This document shows positions 25,594 to 34,216 of a stretch of 64,000 nt of DNA, one piece after another; position 1 is the first letter of the stretch, and each line of letters opens with the position of its first letter. The stretch lies in contig NZ_JAPKIB010000008.1 of the NCBI RefSeq assembly GCF_036759925.1, positions 121,602 through 185,601 of the forward strand, written 5' to 3'. This DNA is from Kluyvera sp036759925. GTDB taxonomy: Bacteria > Pseudomonadota > Gammaproteobacteria > Enterobacterales > Enterobacteriaceae. A program made the translations under genes and the position numbers. The notes below the pieces were generated by a model. That model had not been told where the DNA came from and ran no database searches. It saw nothing but the letters and a program-made list of their open reading frames with translations.

Positions 25594-26427
25594 ATGTTTG
25601 TGCCTTTTCTCATTATGCTGCGCGAAGGTCTGGAAGCAGCGCTGATTGTCAGCCTGATTGCCAGCTATCTTAAGCGCACGCAGCGCGGCCGCTGGATTGG
25701 CGTCATGTGGATTGGCGTGATTCTGGCCGCCGCGCTGTGCTTAGGTTTGGGCATCTTTATCAACGAAACCACCGGGGAGTTCCCGCAAAAAGAGCAGGAG
25801 CTGTTTGAAGGGCTGGTGGCCGTGGTGGCGGTGGTTATTCTGACGTGGATGGTGTTCTGGATGCGTAAGGTGTCCCGCAACGTCAAACAACAGCTCGAGC
25901 AGGCGGTGGATAACGCGCTGCAAAAGGGCAATAACCACGGCTGGGCGCTGATCATGATGGTCTTTTTCGCCGTGGCGCGTGAAGGGCTGGAGTCGGTCTT
26001 CTTCCTGCTGGCAGCATTCCAGCAGGATCTCGGTATCTGGCCGCCGCTGGGGGCGATACTGGGTCTGGCAACGGCCGTCGTGCTGGGCTTCCTGCTTTAC
26101 TGGGGCGGCATTCGCCTCAATCTCGGCGTGTTCTTCCGCTGGACGAGCCTGTTTATTCTGCTGGTTGCGGCTGGGCTGGCGGCTGGGGCGATTCGCGCCT
26201 TCCACGAAGCGGGCCTGTGGAACGCTTTCCAGGACGTCGCCTTTGACCTGAGCGGCACGCTGACCACGCATTCGCTTTTCGGCACGCTGCTGGAAGGCAT
26301 CTTTGGTTACCAGGAAGCGCCGAGCGTCAGCGAAGTGGCGGTCTATTTCCTGTATCTGATTCCGGCACTGGCGCTGTTCTTCTGGCCGCCGCGCGCTGCT
26401 ACATCAACATCACGTATCGCCCCATAA
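25594..26427 (+). CDS. efeU: EfeU, ferrous iron permease (intact)
   Basis: Inner-membrane permease of 277 residues with seven helices and the two REGLE motifs of the Ftr1/OFeT family: LREGLEAAL near residue 9 and AREGLESVF near residue 128. These acidic motifs carry iron across the membrane. Unlike E. coli K-12, where efeU is frameshifted, the frame here is continuous, so EfeUOB should be functional. It is the first gene of the operon, with a Fur box upstream and efeO 49 bases downstream. Confidence 0.95.
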   Translation: MFVPFLIMLREGLEAALIVSLIASYLKRTQRGRWIGVMWIGVILAAALCLGLGIFINETTGEFPQKEQELFEGLVAVVAVVILTWMVFWMRKVSRNVKQQLEQAVDNALQKGNNHGWALIMMVFFAVAREGLESVFFLLAAFQQDLGIWPPLGAILGLATAVVLGFLLYWGGIRLNLGVFFRWTSLFILLVAAGLAAGAIRAFHEAGLWNAFQDVAFDLSGTLTTHSLFGTLLEGIFGYQEAPSVSEVAVYFLYLIPALALFFWPPRAATSTSRIAP

Positions 26428-26476
26428 GGCAGAAAACGGCTGTTTAGTGACTACTACTTATTGAAAGGGATGGACC

Positions 26477-27604
26477 ATGACCAAAAACTTCCGCCGCAGC
26501 GCGTTGCAGACGGGCATCGCTGCACTCTTCTCTACGGCGTTTATGGCACAGGCTGCCGATATTCCGCAGGTTAAAGTGACGGTAAACGACAAACAGTGTG
26601 AACCGATGTCCATCACTGTGAACGCCGGTAAAACCCAGTTTATCATCCAGAACCATAGCCAGAAGGCGCTGGAGTGGGAGATCCTGAAAGGGGTCATGGT
26701 GGTGGAAGAGCGTGAGAACATTGCGCCGGGCTTCACCCAGAAGATGACCGCCAACCTGCAGCCGGGCGAATACGACATGACTTGCGGCCTGCTGACCAAC
26801 CCGAAAGGCAAGTTGATCGTCAAAGGCGAAGCGACCAAAGATGCGGTGAAAGCCAACGCGCTGCTGGGCCTGAATGATGCCATTACCGCCTATAAAGCCT
26901 ACGTGACTGCCGAAACGGCAGAACTGGTGAAAGGCACTAAAGCCTTTACCGACGCGGTGAAAGCGGGCGATATCGCCAAAGCAAAATCGCTGTATGCCTC
27001 GACTCGTCAGCACTACGAGCGTATTGAACCGATTGCCGAGCTGTTCTCCGACCTCGACGGCAGTATCGATGCCCGTGAAGACGACTACGAACAGAAAGCG
27101 GCGGATCCGAAATTCACCGGCTTCCACCGTCTGGAAAAAGCGCTGTTTGGCGACAACAGCGTCAAAGGCATGGAGCACTATGCTGACCAGCTGAACACCG
27201 ATGTGCTGGAGCTGCAAAAACGTATCTCCGAGCTGGCTTTCCCACCGTCTAAAGTGGTGGGCGGCGCGGCTGGCCTGATTGAAGAAGTGGCGGCGAGCAA
27301 AATCAGCGGTGAAGAAGACCGTTACAGCCACACTGATCTGTGGGACTTCCAGGCTAACATCGACGGCGCGCAGAAGATTGTTGACCTGCTGCGTCCTCAG
27401 CTGCAGAAAGAGAACAGCGCGCTGCTGGCGAAGGTTGACGCTAACTTCAAGAAAGTGGACACCATTCTGAGCAAATACCGCACCAAAGACGGCTTCGAAA
27501 CCTATGACAAGCTGACCGATGCGGACCGCAATGCGCTGAAAGGGCCGATCACCACTCTGGCGGAAGATCTGGCGCAGCTTCGTGGGATCCTGGGTCTGGA
27601 CTAA
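26477..27604 (+). CDS. efeO: EfeO, periplasmic iron-binding/imelysin protein
   Basis: Periplasmic protein of 375 residues, equal to the E. coli length. It has a signal peptide ending at AAQAADIPQ. Next is an N-terminal cupredoxin-like domain (~30-120), then an M75 imelysin domain with the HxxE metal motif in FTGFHRLEKALFGD. It binds iron (and possibly copper) and hands it to EfeU. AGGG lies upstream of the ATG. Only five bases separate its stop from efeB. Confidence 0.95.
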   Translation: MTKNFRRSALQTGIAALFSTAFMAQAADIPQVKVTVNDKQCEPMSITVNAGKTQFIIQNHSQKALEWEILKGVMVVEERENIAPGFTQKMTANLQPGEYDMTCGLLTNPKGKLIVKGEATKDAVKANALLGLNDAITAYKAYVTAETAELVKGTKAFTDAVKAGDIAKAKSLYASTRQHYERIEPIAELFSDLDGSIDAREDDYEQKAADPKFTGFHRLEKALFGDNSVKGMEHYADQLNTDVLELQKRISELAFPPSKVVGGAAGLIEEVAASKISGEEDRYSHTDLWDFQANIDGAQKIVDLLRPQLQKENSALLAKVDANFKKVDTILSKYRTKDGFETYDKLTDADRNALKGPITTLAEDLAQLRGILGLD

Positions 27605-27609
27605 GCAAG

Positions 27610-28884
27610 ATGGCAAAGCAGCACTCTGACGACCTGAACGAACCGTCACGTCGTCGTTTATTAAAAGGGATCGGCGCGCTGGGAGGCGCGCTGGCAATTT
27701 CCGGCGGTTGCCCGGTGGCGCACGCGGCGAAAGCCAGCGAGGCGCCGACGGCCAATAGCCGGATGGAAACCCAGCCGTTTTACGGCGAGCATCAGGCAGG
27801 CGTACTGACGCCGCAGCAGGCCGCGATGATGCTGGTAGCATTTGACGTGTTAGCGGCAGATAAAGCAGACCTTGAGCGTCTGTTCCGTCTGCTGACAGAC
27901 CGCATTGCCTTCCTCACCAAAGGTGGCCCTGCACCGGATACACCTAATCCACGTTTGCCGCCGATGGACTCCGGCATTCTCGGTGCGTTTATCGCCCCGG
28001 ATAACCTGACCATGACGGTATCGGTCGGCCAGTCACTGTTCGACAGCCGTTTTGGCCTGACGGATAAAACGCCGAAGAAACTACAGAAGATGACGCGCTT
28101 CCCGAACGATGCGCTGGATGCGGCCCTGTGCCACGGCGACCTGCTGCTGCAGATTTGCGCCAACACGCAGGACACGGTGATCCACGCGCTGCGCGATATT
28201 ATCAAGCACACGCCGGACTTGCTCAGCGTGCGCTGGAGGCGGGAAGGGTTTATCTCCGACCACGCGGCGCGCAGCAAAGGGAAAGAGACGCCAATCAACC
28301 TGCTCGGTTTTAAAGACGGCACCGCCAACCCGGACGGCAGCGATAAACCGCTGATGGACGAGGTGGTATGGGTGACCGGCGATCAGGGTGAACCGGCGTG
28401 GACGAAGGGCGGTTCGTATCAGGCCGTGCGTATTATTCAGTTCCATGTTGAGTCCTGGGATCGTACGCCGCTCAAGGAGCAGCAGACGATTTTCGGGCGC
28501 GACAAGCACAGCGGCGCGCCGCTGGGTATGAAGAACGAGCACGATGCCCCGGACTACACTCGCGACCCGAACGGCGACGTGATTGCGCTGGACAGCCATA
28601 TTCGTCTGGCCAACCCGCGGACCAAAGAGACCCAGTCGAGCCTGATGATGCGTCGGGGATACAGCTACTCGCTGGGCATTTCCAACTCCGGCCAACTGGA
28701 TATGGGCCTGCTGTTTGTCTGCTACCAGCACGACCTGGAAAAAGGGTTCCTGACGGTGCAGAAACGCCTGAACGGGGAAGCGCTGGAGGAGTACGTGAAG
28801 CCGATTGGCGGTGGGTATTTCTTTGTGCTGCCGGGTGTGGCATCGGAGAAGAGCTATCTGGGTAGTTCATTGTTGCAGGCCTGA
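27610..28884 (+). CDS. efeB: EfeB, Tat-exported DyP-type haem peroxidase
   Basis: Protein of 424 residues with a Tat signal (SRRRLLKGIGALGG, residues ~14-27) for export of the folded haem enzyme. The peroxidase domain shows GFKDGTANPDG, the DyP GxxDG motif with the catalytic Asp. The haem-ligand His lies in LDSHIRLANPR. It oxidises Fe2+ or otherwise supports ferrous iron uptake at low pH. It is last in efeUOB, followed by a REP element. Confidence 0.95.
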   Translation: MAKQHSDDLNEPSRRRLLKGIGALGGALAISGGCPVAHAAKASEAPTANSRMETQPFYGEHQAGVLTPQQAAMMLVAFDVLAADKADLERLFRLLTDRIAFLTKGGPAPDTPNPRLPPMDSGILGAFIAPDNLTMTVSVGQSLFDSRFGLTDKTPKKLQKMTRFPNDALDAALCHGDLLLQICANTQDTVIHALRDIIKHTPDLLSVRWRREGFISDHAARSKGKETPINLLGFKDGTANPDGSDKPLMDEVVWVTGDQGEPAWTKGGSYQAVRIIQFHVESWDRTPLKEQQTIFGRDKHSGAPLGMKNEHDAPDYTRDPNGDVIALDSHIRLANPRTKETQSSLMMRRGYSYSLGISNSGQLDMGLLFVCYQHDLEKGFLTVQKRLNGEALEEYVKPIGGGYFFVLPGVASEKSYLGSSLLQA

Positions 28885-28890
28885 GTGCAG

Positions 28891-28969
28891 TCCCGGCGGC
28901 GCTACGCTTGGCCGGGCTACATTGTACGGCACGCATTTGTAGCCCGGGCGAGCGCAAGCGACCCCGGGA
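28891..28969. repeat. REP/BIME-like palindromic element
   Basis: TCCCGGCGGCGCTACGCTTG then GCCGGGCTAC, inverted against GTAGCCCGGGCGAGCGC then GACCCCGGGA, immediately after efeB. Confidence 0.8.
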
Positions 28970-29040
28970 TTTCCCCCCAACTTCAGAATATCGCCAAAAA
29001 TCAGTCCTTTTTTTTCATTTCTTCCCTGATTGATATAAAA

Positions 29041-29058
29041 CTGTCACATAAGTGTCAG
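29041..29058 (+). promoter_or_regulatory. Pho box upstream of phoH
   Basis: CTGTCACATAAGTGTCAG contains two TGTCA direct repeats exactly 11 bp apart (29042 and 29053), the PhoB recognition pattern. phoH is a known Pho-regulon gene in E. coli. TATCTC a few bases downstream is a possible -10. Confidence 0.75.
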
Positions 29059-29451
29059 ATGCTATCTCTGTAAGTTATCGTTATGTTTATGTAAAAATTA
29101 TGTTGCATCTTTTGTTGATTTGGATGTAATAATAAATATAGCGGTAGTTTCCGTTTCACTATGGAGATCGCGAATGGTAGCGTCCTTGACTGGACTAAGC
29201 AGAACCTCAACCCGCACCATCCCGCGCGGAGGCCCTCTCTCCGGCAGCGATTTCGTCACCTCAATTTTTCATCCAATTCGAATTCAACTCGTTGTTCCCG
29301 ACGTATTGTGCGGTGCGCGTAGCCGTGCGTATTCGTCATTTCGACAGGCAGTTGCTATGGCTTACAAGGAAGCCAAACCTCAGACGTTCGTGCGCATAAT
29401 CGCGCTGCTTTCAGCGCGTGTGATGTATACCAACAACTCAAGGTGCTATCC
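29059..29451 (+). other. Long phoH leader region with an out-of-frame upstream ORF
   Basis: If transcription begins just after the Pho box, phoH has a leader of about 380 bases. A frame from ATG 29174, with GGAG upstream, encodes ~99 residues and ends inside phoH in another frame. The phoH frame itself is closed by TAG at 29320. As I recall, the annotated E. coli PhoH is about 90 residues longer than the ATPase core, so this region may be a relic or leader peptide. Whether it is translated cannot be told from this sequence. Confidence 0.4.
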
Positions 29452-30243
29452 ATGGGAAGACAAAAAGCAGTGATCAAAGCTCATCGCGAAGCAAAACGTG
29501 TGCTGAGACGTGACTCACGCAGCCACAAACAACGTGAAGAAGAATCGGTCACCTCGCTTGTGCAAATGAGTGGTGGAGTGGAAGCAATCGGTATGGCGCG
29601 CGACAGTCGCGACACCTCGCCGATTGCCGCCCGCAATGACGCTCAGGCCCACTACCTGCATGCTATCGAGAGTAAGCAGCTGATCTTCGCCACCGGCGAA
29701 GCGGGCTGCGGCAAGACCTGGATCAGCGCAGCGAAAGCTGCGGAGGCGCTCATTCATAAGGATGTGAATAAGATTATCGTGACGCGTCCCGTCCTTCAGG
29801 CCGATGAGGACCTGGGGTTCCTGCCCGGAGACATTGCGGAGAAATTCGCCCCATACTTCCGCCCCGTCTATGACGTGCTGGTGAAACGACTGGGCGCCTC
29901 CTTTATGCAATATTGCCTGCGCCCGGAAATTGGTAAGGTAGAGATCGCGCCGTTCGCCTACATGCGCGGACGTACATTTGAAAATGCGGTGGTGATTCTT
30001 GATGAGGCTCAGAACGTCACCGCGGCGCAAATGAAGATGTTCTTAACCCGCCTCGGGGAGAACGTCACGGTTATTGTGAACGGGGACATCACCCAGTGTG
30101 ACCTGCCGCGCGGCGTCCAGTCCGGGCTTAGCGATGCGCTGGCCCGCTTTGAAGAAGATGAGATGATAGGCATTGTTCGCTTCACCAAAGATGACTGCGT
30201 ACGCTCGGTGCTCTGCCAGCGCACGCTGAAAGCCTACTACTAA
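29452..30243 (+). CDS. phoH: PhoH, phosphate-starvation-inducible ATPase
   Basis: Cytoplasmic P-loop ATPase of 263 residues from ATG 29452 (MGRQKAVIKAHREAKRVLRR). Walker A is GEAGCGKTW and Walker B is NAVVILDEAQN; the helicase-like motif NGDITQCDLP is near the end. PhoH proteins bind ATP and are linked to RNA metabolism; the E. coli gene is induced by PhoB. The start is preceded by AGGTGC. The in-frame GTG at 29443 is a less likely alternative. A clear terminator follows, and the accessory microcompartment locus begins beyond it. Confidence 0.93.
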   Translation: MGRQKAVIKAHREAKRVLRRDSRSHKQREEESVTSLVQMSGGVEAIGMARDSRDTSPIAARNDAQAHYLHAIESKQLIFATGEAGCGKTWISAAKAAEALIHKDVNKIIVTRPVLQADEDLGFLPGDIAEKFAPYFRPVYDVLVKRLGASFMQYCLRPEIGKVEIAPFAYMRGRTFENAVVILDEAQNVTAAQMKMFLTRLGENVTVIVNGDITQCDLPRGVQSGLSDALARFEEDEMIGIVRFTKDDCVRSVLCQRTLKAYY

Positions 30244-30258
30244 CCGCTGTAACGTCTG

Positions 30259-30289
30259 CAAAGCCCGGGGAAAACCGGGCTTTGTTTTA
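30259..30289 (+). terminator. Rho-independent terminator after phoH
   Basis: CAAAGCCCGG pairs perfectly with CCGGGCTTTG across a six-base loop, then TTTT. Confidence 0.88.
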
Positions 30290-30590
30290 TATTCGCATTT
30301 CCACGATTATTATTTTCGCACTTAATATTGAGTGGATAAAATAATGTTTTTAAATATTAATTATCAATTCCAAAGGAATGAAGATAATAAATATTTTAAA
30401 TGAGCATCTTTGATTTAATAAATTATAGTGGATTAGAAATTTAAATATACCTTATGTTAAAAACAGAAACATTAACCCTAATCATTTAACAAAATTAAAC
30501 GACTAATTTTTTGTTTGTGAGCTATTTCATCATTTTTTTGTCGGGAATAGGGTATGGTTTGTTAGCATTTGAATTGATTTGGTGTATGCG
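30290..30590. promoter_or_regulatory. AT-rich left border of the second microcompartment locus
   Basis: About 300 bp of strongly AT-rich DNA between the phoH terminator and the sensor kinase gene. The base composition contrasts with the backbone on the left. It must hold the promoter of the two-component pair. I see no integrase, tRNA or obvious attachment repeat. Confidence 0.5.
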
Positions 30591-31820
30591 GTGAATCGTA
30601 AATATAAATTACACGAATTTCTTGATGTTGAGCGCTTACAAACTCTCCAGGACAATTTCAGCAAATCAATGTTGATTGCGCTTGTTGTGGTGGATCAAGA
30701 CGGCGTTCCTGTGACTCATCCCAGCGGATTTTCCGATTTTTGCGCCCGCTCAAGAATGAATCAATCGCTCGCAAGGCATTGCTATAATAGCGATAGCGCA
30801 GGTGGGGAAGCCGCAATGCGTGCCGGAAAACCGGTGGTGTATCGCTGCTACTGCGGCTTTGTCGAGTTCGCGGTTCCCATCATGATTAATAATCATTATC
30901 TTGGTGCCTTTATTTCCGGTCAGGTGAAGGTTGAGGAAGAGAAAGAGAAAAGCATTCCCTACATCCTCGACAACAACCATCTCTGGCAGGAGAACACGTG
31001 GATTACCAATCTGCATGATAATATGCAGCGTATGCCCTATGAGCGCTTTGAGTCTACGGCCTATACGCTTCTCCATGTGGCTTCTTACCTTGTTGAACAG
31101 GCTCATACCAACAATATCGAGCGTGAGTTACGCCATAAAGAGCAAGAATTAACCAGCGAATTACGTAAACGAGTGGAAATCGAACGCTCATTACATGATG
31201 CCGAGTTCAAAGCGCTCTCGTACCAGATCAACCCCCACTTTTTATTCAACGTGCTAAACACGATTGGCCGGCTGGCGTTTCTTGAAGACGCCAATCGAAC
31301 GGAAACCATGGTGCATGATTTTTCGGACATGATGCGCTATCTCCTGCGTAAAAATAACAATGGATTGATAACCTTGGGTCAGGAGTTGAATTACGTAAAT
31401 TGCTATATGGCTATTCAAAAAGTCAGGATGACGGATCGCTTTGACTACGTCTGCGATATTGCCGAGAAATATAATAATGTGGTGTGTCCATTTTTAATTC
31501 TTCAGCCATTGGTGGAGAATTTCTTTAACTATGTCGTCGAACCACGAGAAGTGAAAAGTCATATCATTTTGCGTGCTAATGATGACGGTAAGGATGTGAT
31601 CATCGAGATCACCGATAACGGTGATGGCATCTCTGCTGAAGATATTGAACATATCCTCTCCGGGAATCAGAACCGACAGAAAGGCGGCATTGGTATTAAC
31701 AACATCAAGAATCGTCTACAGCTGCTGTTTGGCGAGAATTATGGCCTGCAGATAACCAGCCCCCATAAGCCTATGTTTGGTACCACCATAAAGCTACGCT
31801 TTCCATTATTGGCCGCCTGA
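30591..31820 (+). CDS. PocR-domain sensor histidine kinase (LytS/YesM-type) of the propanediol locus
   Basis: Protein of ~409 residues. The N-terminal ~170 residues are a PocR-type sensor domain (VVVDQDGVPVTHPSGFSDFC, YRCYCGFVEFAVPIMI, LGAFISGQV), a fold found in regulators of propanediol and ethanolamine use. A coiled-coil helix (~180-200) leads to a His_kinase domain with the phospho-acceptor His in YQINPHFLFNVLNTIGRLAF, then an ATPase domain (EITDNGDGIS, GGIGINNIKNRLQL). No membrane helix is seen, so the ligand is sensed in the cytoplasm. The start is uncertain: TTG 30579, GTG 30582 or GTG 30591. It lies 15 bases upstream of its response regulator. Confidence 0.85.
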   Translation: MNRKYKLHEFLDVERLQTLQDNFSKSMLIALVVVDQDGVPVTHPSGFSDFCARSRMNQSLARHCYNSDSAGGEAAMRAGKPVVYRCYCGFVEFAVPIMINNHYLGAFISGQVKVEEEKEKSIPYILDNNHLWQENTWITNLHDNMQRMPYERFESTAYTLLHVASYLVEQAHTNNIERELRHKEQELTSELRKRVEIERSLHDAEFKALSYQINPHFLFNVLNTIGRLAFLEDANRTETMVHDFSDMMRYLLRKNNNGLITLGQELNYVNCYMAIQKVRMTDRFDYVCDIAEKYNNVVCPFLILQPLVENFFNYVVEPREVKSHIILRANDDGKDVIIEITDNGDGISAEDIEHILSGNQNRQKGGIGINNIKNRLQLLFGENYGLQITSPHKPMFGTTIKLRFPLLAA

Positions 31821-31835
31821 GAGTGGAGTGTGCAT

Positions 31836-32882
31836 ATGTATAATATTGTCATTGTTGAAGATGAGCATATTGAGCTGGAATCACTCAAGCGCATCATCTC
31901 ACGTTGCGTTGAGAACGTTGTCATTCATGAGGCGTCGACGGGGCGAAAAGCGATTCAGCTTATTGATGAGCTTAACCACATCGACATGATGTTTGTCGAT
32001 ATCAATATCCCATTGCCTAACGGTAATCAGGTGATTGAGTACCTCAAGCAAAAAAACACCGATACCAAAGTGGTTGTGACGACGGCAAATGATGATTTTG
32101 ACATCGTTCGCCGGATGCTCAGCCTGAAGGTGGATGACTATCTTTTAAAACCGGTTAAACAGAGCATCCTCCACGATACGATTCAGAAAACATTGTTGAT
32201 TGACGAAGAGGAAGCCGCAGCGACCCGTGAACTCCGGCAAACCATCAGTGAATTGATCGGCAGTTGCGATTATTCCGGCTGGCACTCCTTTGTGTTTGAT
32301 TTACTCGATACCGCTTGTCGGGAGCAGGTTGCTGGGGGCGTAAAAACGGTCACCGACGTACTGGAATTGCTCCAACAGTATCTGGCGGGGGCGGGTGAGA
32401 AGTATGTGTTATGCCGTCATAACGTTACCGACATGATCCAATATATTCGCCTGCATGGGCTGTCCGTTAACCACTACTGGCGGGTGATGGTTGGGCTGTT
32501 ACAAATTAGTGATGATATTTTCGAGCAGGCCTTTAAACAGGCCAGTGGGAATATGGATTTTGTTGCACGAGCACAGTTCCATATTGAGAAAAATATCCTC
32601 AAGAACCTGACACTGGATGATATTGCGGCGAAAGCCTTTGTGAGTTCTTGCTACTTGAGTCGAGCCTTTAAAAAGGCCACCGGCATGGGGTTTTCGAGCT
32701 ATATTACCGGCCGCAAAATCAACATGGCCAAATCGCTTTTACAATTCAGTGATCTAAAAGTGAATACAATTGCTCTCGAACTGTCCTGGCAGGATGCGAA
32801 TTATTTCTGCCGAATTTTCAAAAAAGAGACTGGAATTGCGCCGTCGGACTACCGTCGGCAGGTCGCCGCTGAGCTCAACTGA
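31836..32882 (+). CDS. AraC-type response regulator paired with the PocR kinase
   Basis: Protein of 348 residues. Residues 1-120 are a receiver domain: acidic VEDEHIE, phospho-Asp in MMFVDINIPLPNG, then the Lys of LLKPVK. A helical middle region follows. The last ~100 residues are an AraC DNA-binding pair of helix-turn-helices (LDDIAAKAFVSSCYLSRAFKK and SWQDANYFCRIFKKETGIAPS). ATG at 31836 has GTGGAG seven bases before it; GTG 31830 overlaps this. It is the likely activator of the long leftward operon starting at 48639, 16 kb away. The 10-bp direct repeats at 48817 and 48848 are candidate sites. Confidence 0.88.
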   Translation: MYNIVIVEDEHIELESLKRIISRCVENVVIHEASTGRKAIQLIDELNHIDMMFVDINIPLPNGNQVIEYLKQKNTDTKVVVTTANDDFDIVRRMLSLKVDDYLLKPVKQSILHDTIQKTLLIDEEEAAATRELRQTISELIGSCDYSGWHSFVFDLLDTACREQVAGGVKTVTDVLELLQQYLAGAGEKYVLCRHNVTDMIQYIRLHGLSVNHYWRVMVGLLQISDDIFEQAFKQASGNMDFVARAQFHIEKNILKNLTLDDIAAKAFVSSCYLSRAFKKATGMGFSSYITGRKINMAKSLLQFSDLKVNTIALELSWQDANYFCRIFKKETGIAPSDYRRQVAAELN

Positions 32883-32893
32883 ACGATCCCGTT

Positions 32894-32928
32894 TTTTTTG
32901 CGCTTACGGCCCTCGTTAGCGCAAAAAA
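32894..32928. terminator. Inverted repeat after the response regulator gene
   Basis: TTTTTTGCGCT pairs perfectly with AGCGCAAAAAA across a 13-base loop. No T run follows the stem outside the pairing, so it is only a probable terminator; it could act in either direction. Confidence 0.5.
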
Positions 32929-33013
32929 GTGCGCCATTCCAGCAATATAGTTTACGTATCCCAAAATCGGCGGCCGCTAGAATGGTCTATCCTCCTTCTA
33001 ACGTGGCGCCGCC

Positions 33014-34204
33014 GTGGACGACTATCTTTTTACTTCTGAATCGGTTGCCGAAGGGCACCCGGATAAAATGGCAGACCAGATATCCGATGCCATTCTTGAT
33101 GCATACCTGCTGCGCGATCCCTGGGCTAAAGTGGCTTGCGAATGTCTGGTGAAAACCGGCGCCGTCATTCTTGCCGGGGAGGTGACCTCCACGGCCACCG
33201 TTGATATTGAACAGATTGTACGCAGCACGGTGAAATCCATTGGTTACGATAGCTCAACGAAAGGCTTTGATGGCGCCACCTGCGCGGTCATCAACATGCT
33301 GGGCCAACAATCTGGCGATATTGCTCGAGGCATTCGCGCCAGTGAACCAACGTCGCTTGGGGCAGGCGATCAGGGCATTACCTTCGGCTACGCTTGTGAT
33401 GAAACGCCGCAGTTGATGCCGGCGCCATTGCTGTTCGCACATCGGTTGATGGAGCGCCAGGCGATGCTGCGCAAAGCCCATCAACTTGATGGGTTACTCC
33501 CTGATGCTAAAAGCCAGGTTACGCTGCAGTATCGCAATGGGCAAATTTCTCATGCGGCGGCGATTGTGGTGTCTACCCAGCACCGTGAAGACATGCCGCT
33601 TAATGCGCTGCGTGAGGCGGTAATCGACGAGATTGTAAAACCGATTATTCCCTCGTCCTGGCTGACCTCTGATACGCGACTGTTGATCAACCCTGCCGGG
33701 CCGTTTGTGCTGGGTGGCCCGTTCGCTGATTGTGGCTTAACCGGCCGTAAAATCATTGTCGATACCTACGGTGGTGCCGCCTGTCACGGCGGCGGGGCGT
33801 TTTCTGGTAAGGATCCTTCCAAAGTCGACCGCTCTGCCGCCTATGCGGCACGCTATGTGGCTAAAAATATCGTTGCTGCCGGTCTGGCTCAGCGCTGTGA
33901 GGTGCAACTGGCCTGGGCGATTGGCTTACCTCGGCCGGTTTCAATCCGTATCAATACTTTTGCTACTTCCCGGTTGTCCTCAGCGTCGCTGGCGCGTCTG
34001 GTCGAGCGCCATTTTGATTTGAGCGTCTACGGCATGATTTGCCAGCTCGACCTGCTGGCCCCTCGCTACCGCCAGACGGCGTGCTATGGCCACTTTGGCC
34101 GGGAAATTTTTCCATGGGAGCGCACTGATAAAGCGGAGTTGCTGCGGGATGATGCCGCAACCTCAGCGTGTGCCCCCGTGGCTACTCTATCGAATTGCAA
34201 ATAA
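33014..34204 (+). CDS. S-adenosylmethionine synthetase paralogue within the propanediol microcompartment locus
   Basis: MetK-family protein of 396 residues that would make SAM from methionine and ATP. Every catalytic motif is intact: the ATP His in SEGHPDK form (SVAEGHPDKMADQISDA), GAGDQGITFGYA, and the P-loop-like HGGGAFSGKDPSKVDRSAAY. The body aligns with enteric MetK, but many positions differ. The C-terminus carries ~20 extra residues (from DDAATSACAP) after the family end KAELLRD. The start appears to be GTG at 33014, with no strong ribosome site. It lies between the two-component genes and a BMC gene, 12 bases from the latter. The likely role is to supply SAM to the radical SAM activase of this locus (inference). 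It is a paralogue, since the housekeeping metK normally lies near speA. Confidence 0.9.
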   Translation: MDDYLFTSESVAEGHPDKMADQISDAILDAYLLRDPWAKVACECLVKTGAVILAGEVTSTATVDIEQIVRSTVKSIGYDSSTKGFDGATCAVINMLGQQSGDIARGIRASEPTSLGAGDQGITFGYACDETPQLMPAPLLFAHRLMERQAMLRKAHQLDGLLPDAKSQVTLQYRNGQISHAAAIVVSTQHREDMPLNALREAVIDEIVKPIIPSSWLTSDTRLLINPAGPFVLGGPFADCGLTGRKIIVDTYGGAACHGGGAFSGKDPSKVDRSAAYAARYVAKNIVAAGLAQRCEVQLAWAIGLPRPVSIRINTFATSRLSSASLARLVERHFDLSVYGMICQLDLLAPRYRQTACYGHFGREIFPWERTDKAELLRDDAATSACAPVATLSNCK

Positions 34205-34216
34205 CAGGAGATATTT

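Noticed and set aside
26444..27841. 465-codon minus-strand frame opposite efeO
   Set aside because: Shadow of efeO, which has a signal peptide, HxxE motif and conserved length.
32894..32928. Riboswitch (SAM type) before the metK paralogue
   Set aside because: Only a simple long inverted repeat is present between the response regulator and metK genes; I cannot find the pairing pattern of a known SAM riboswitch in the ~130 bp.
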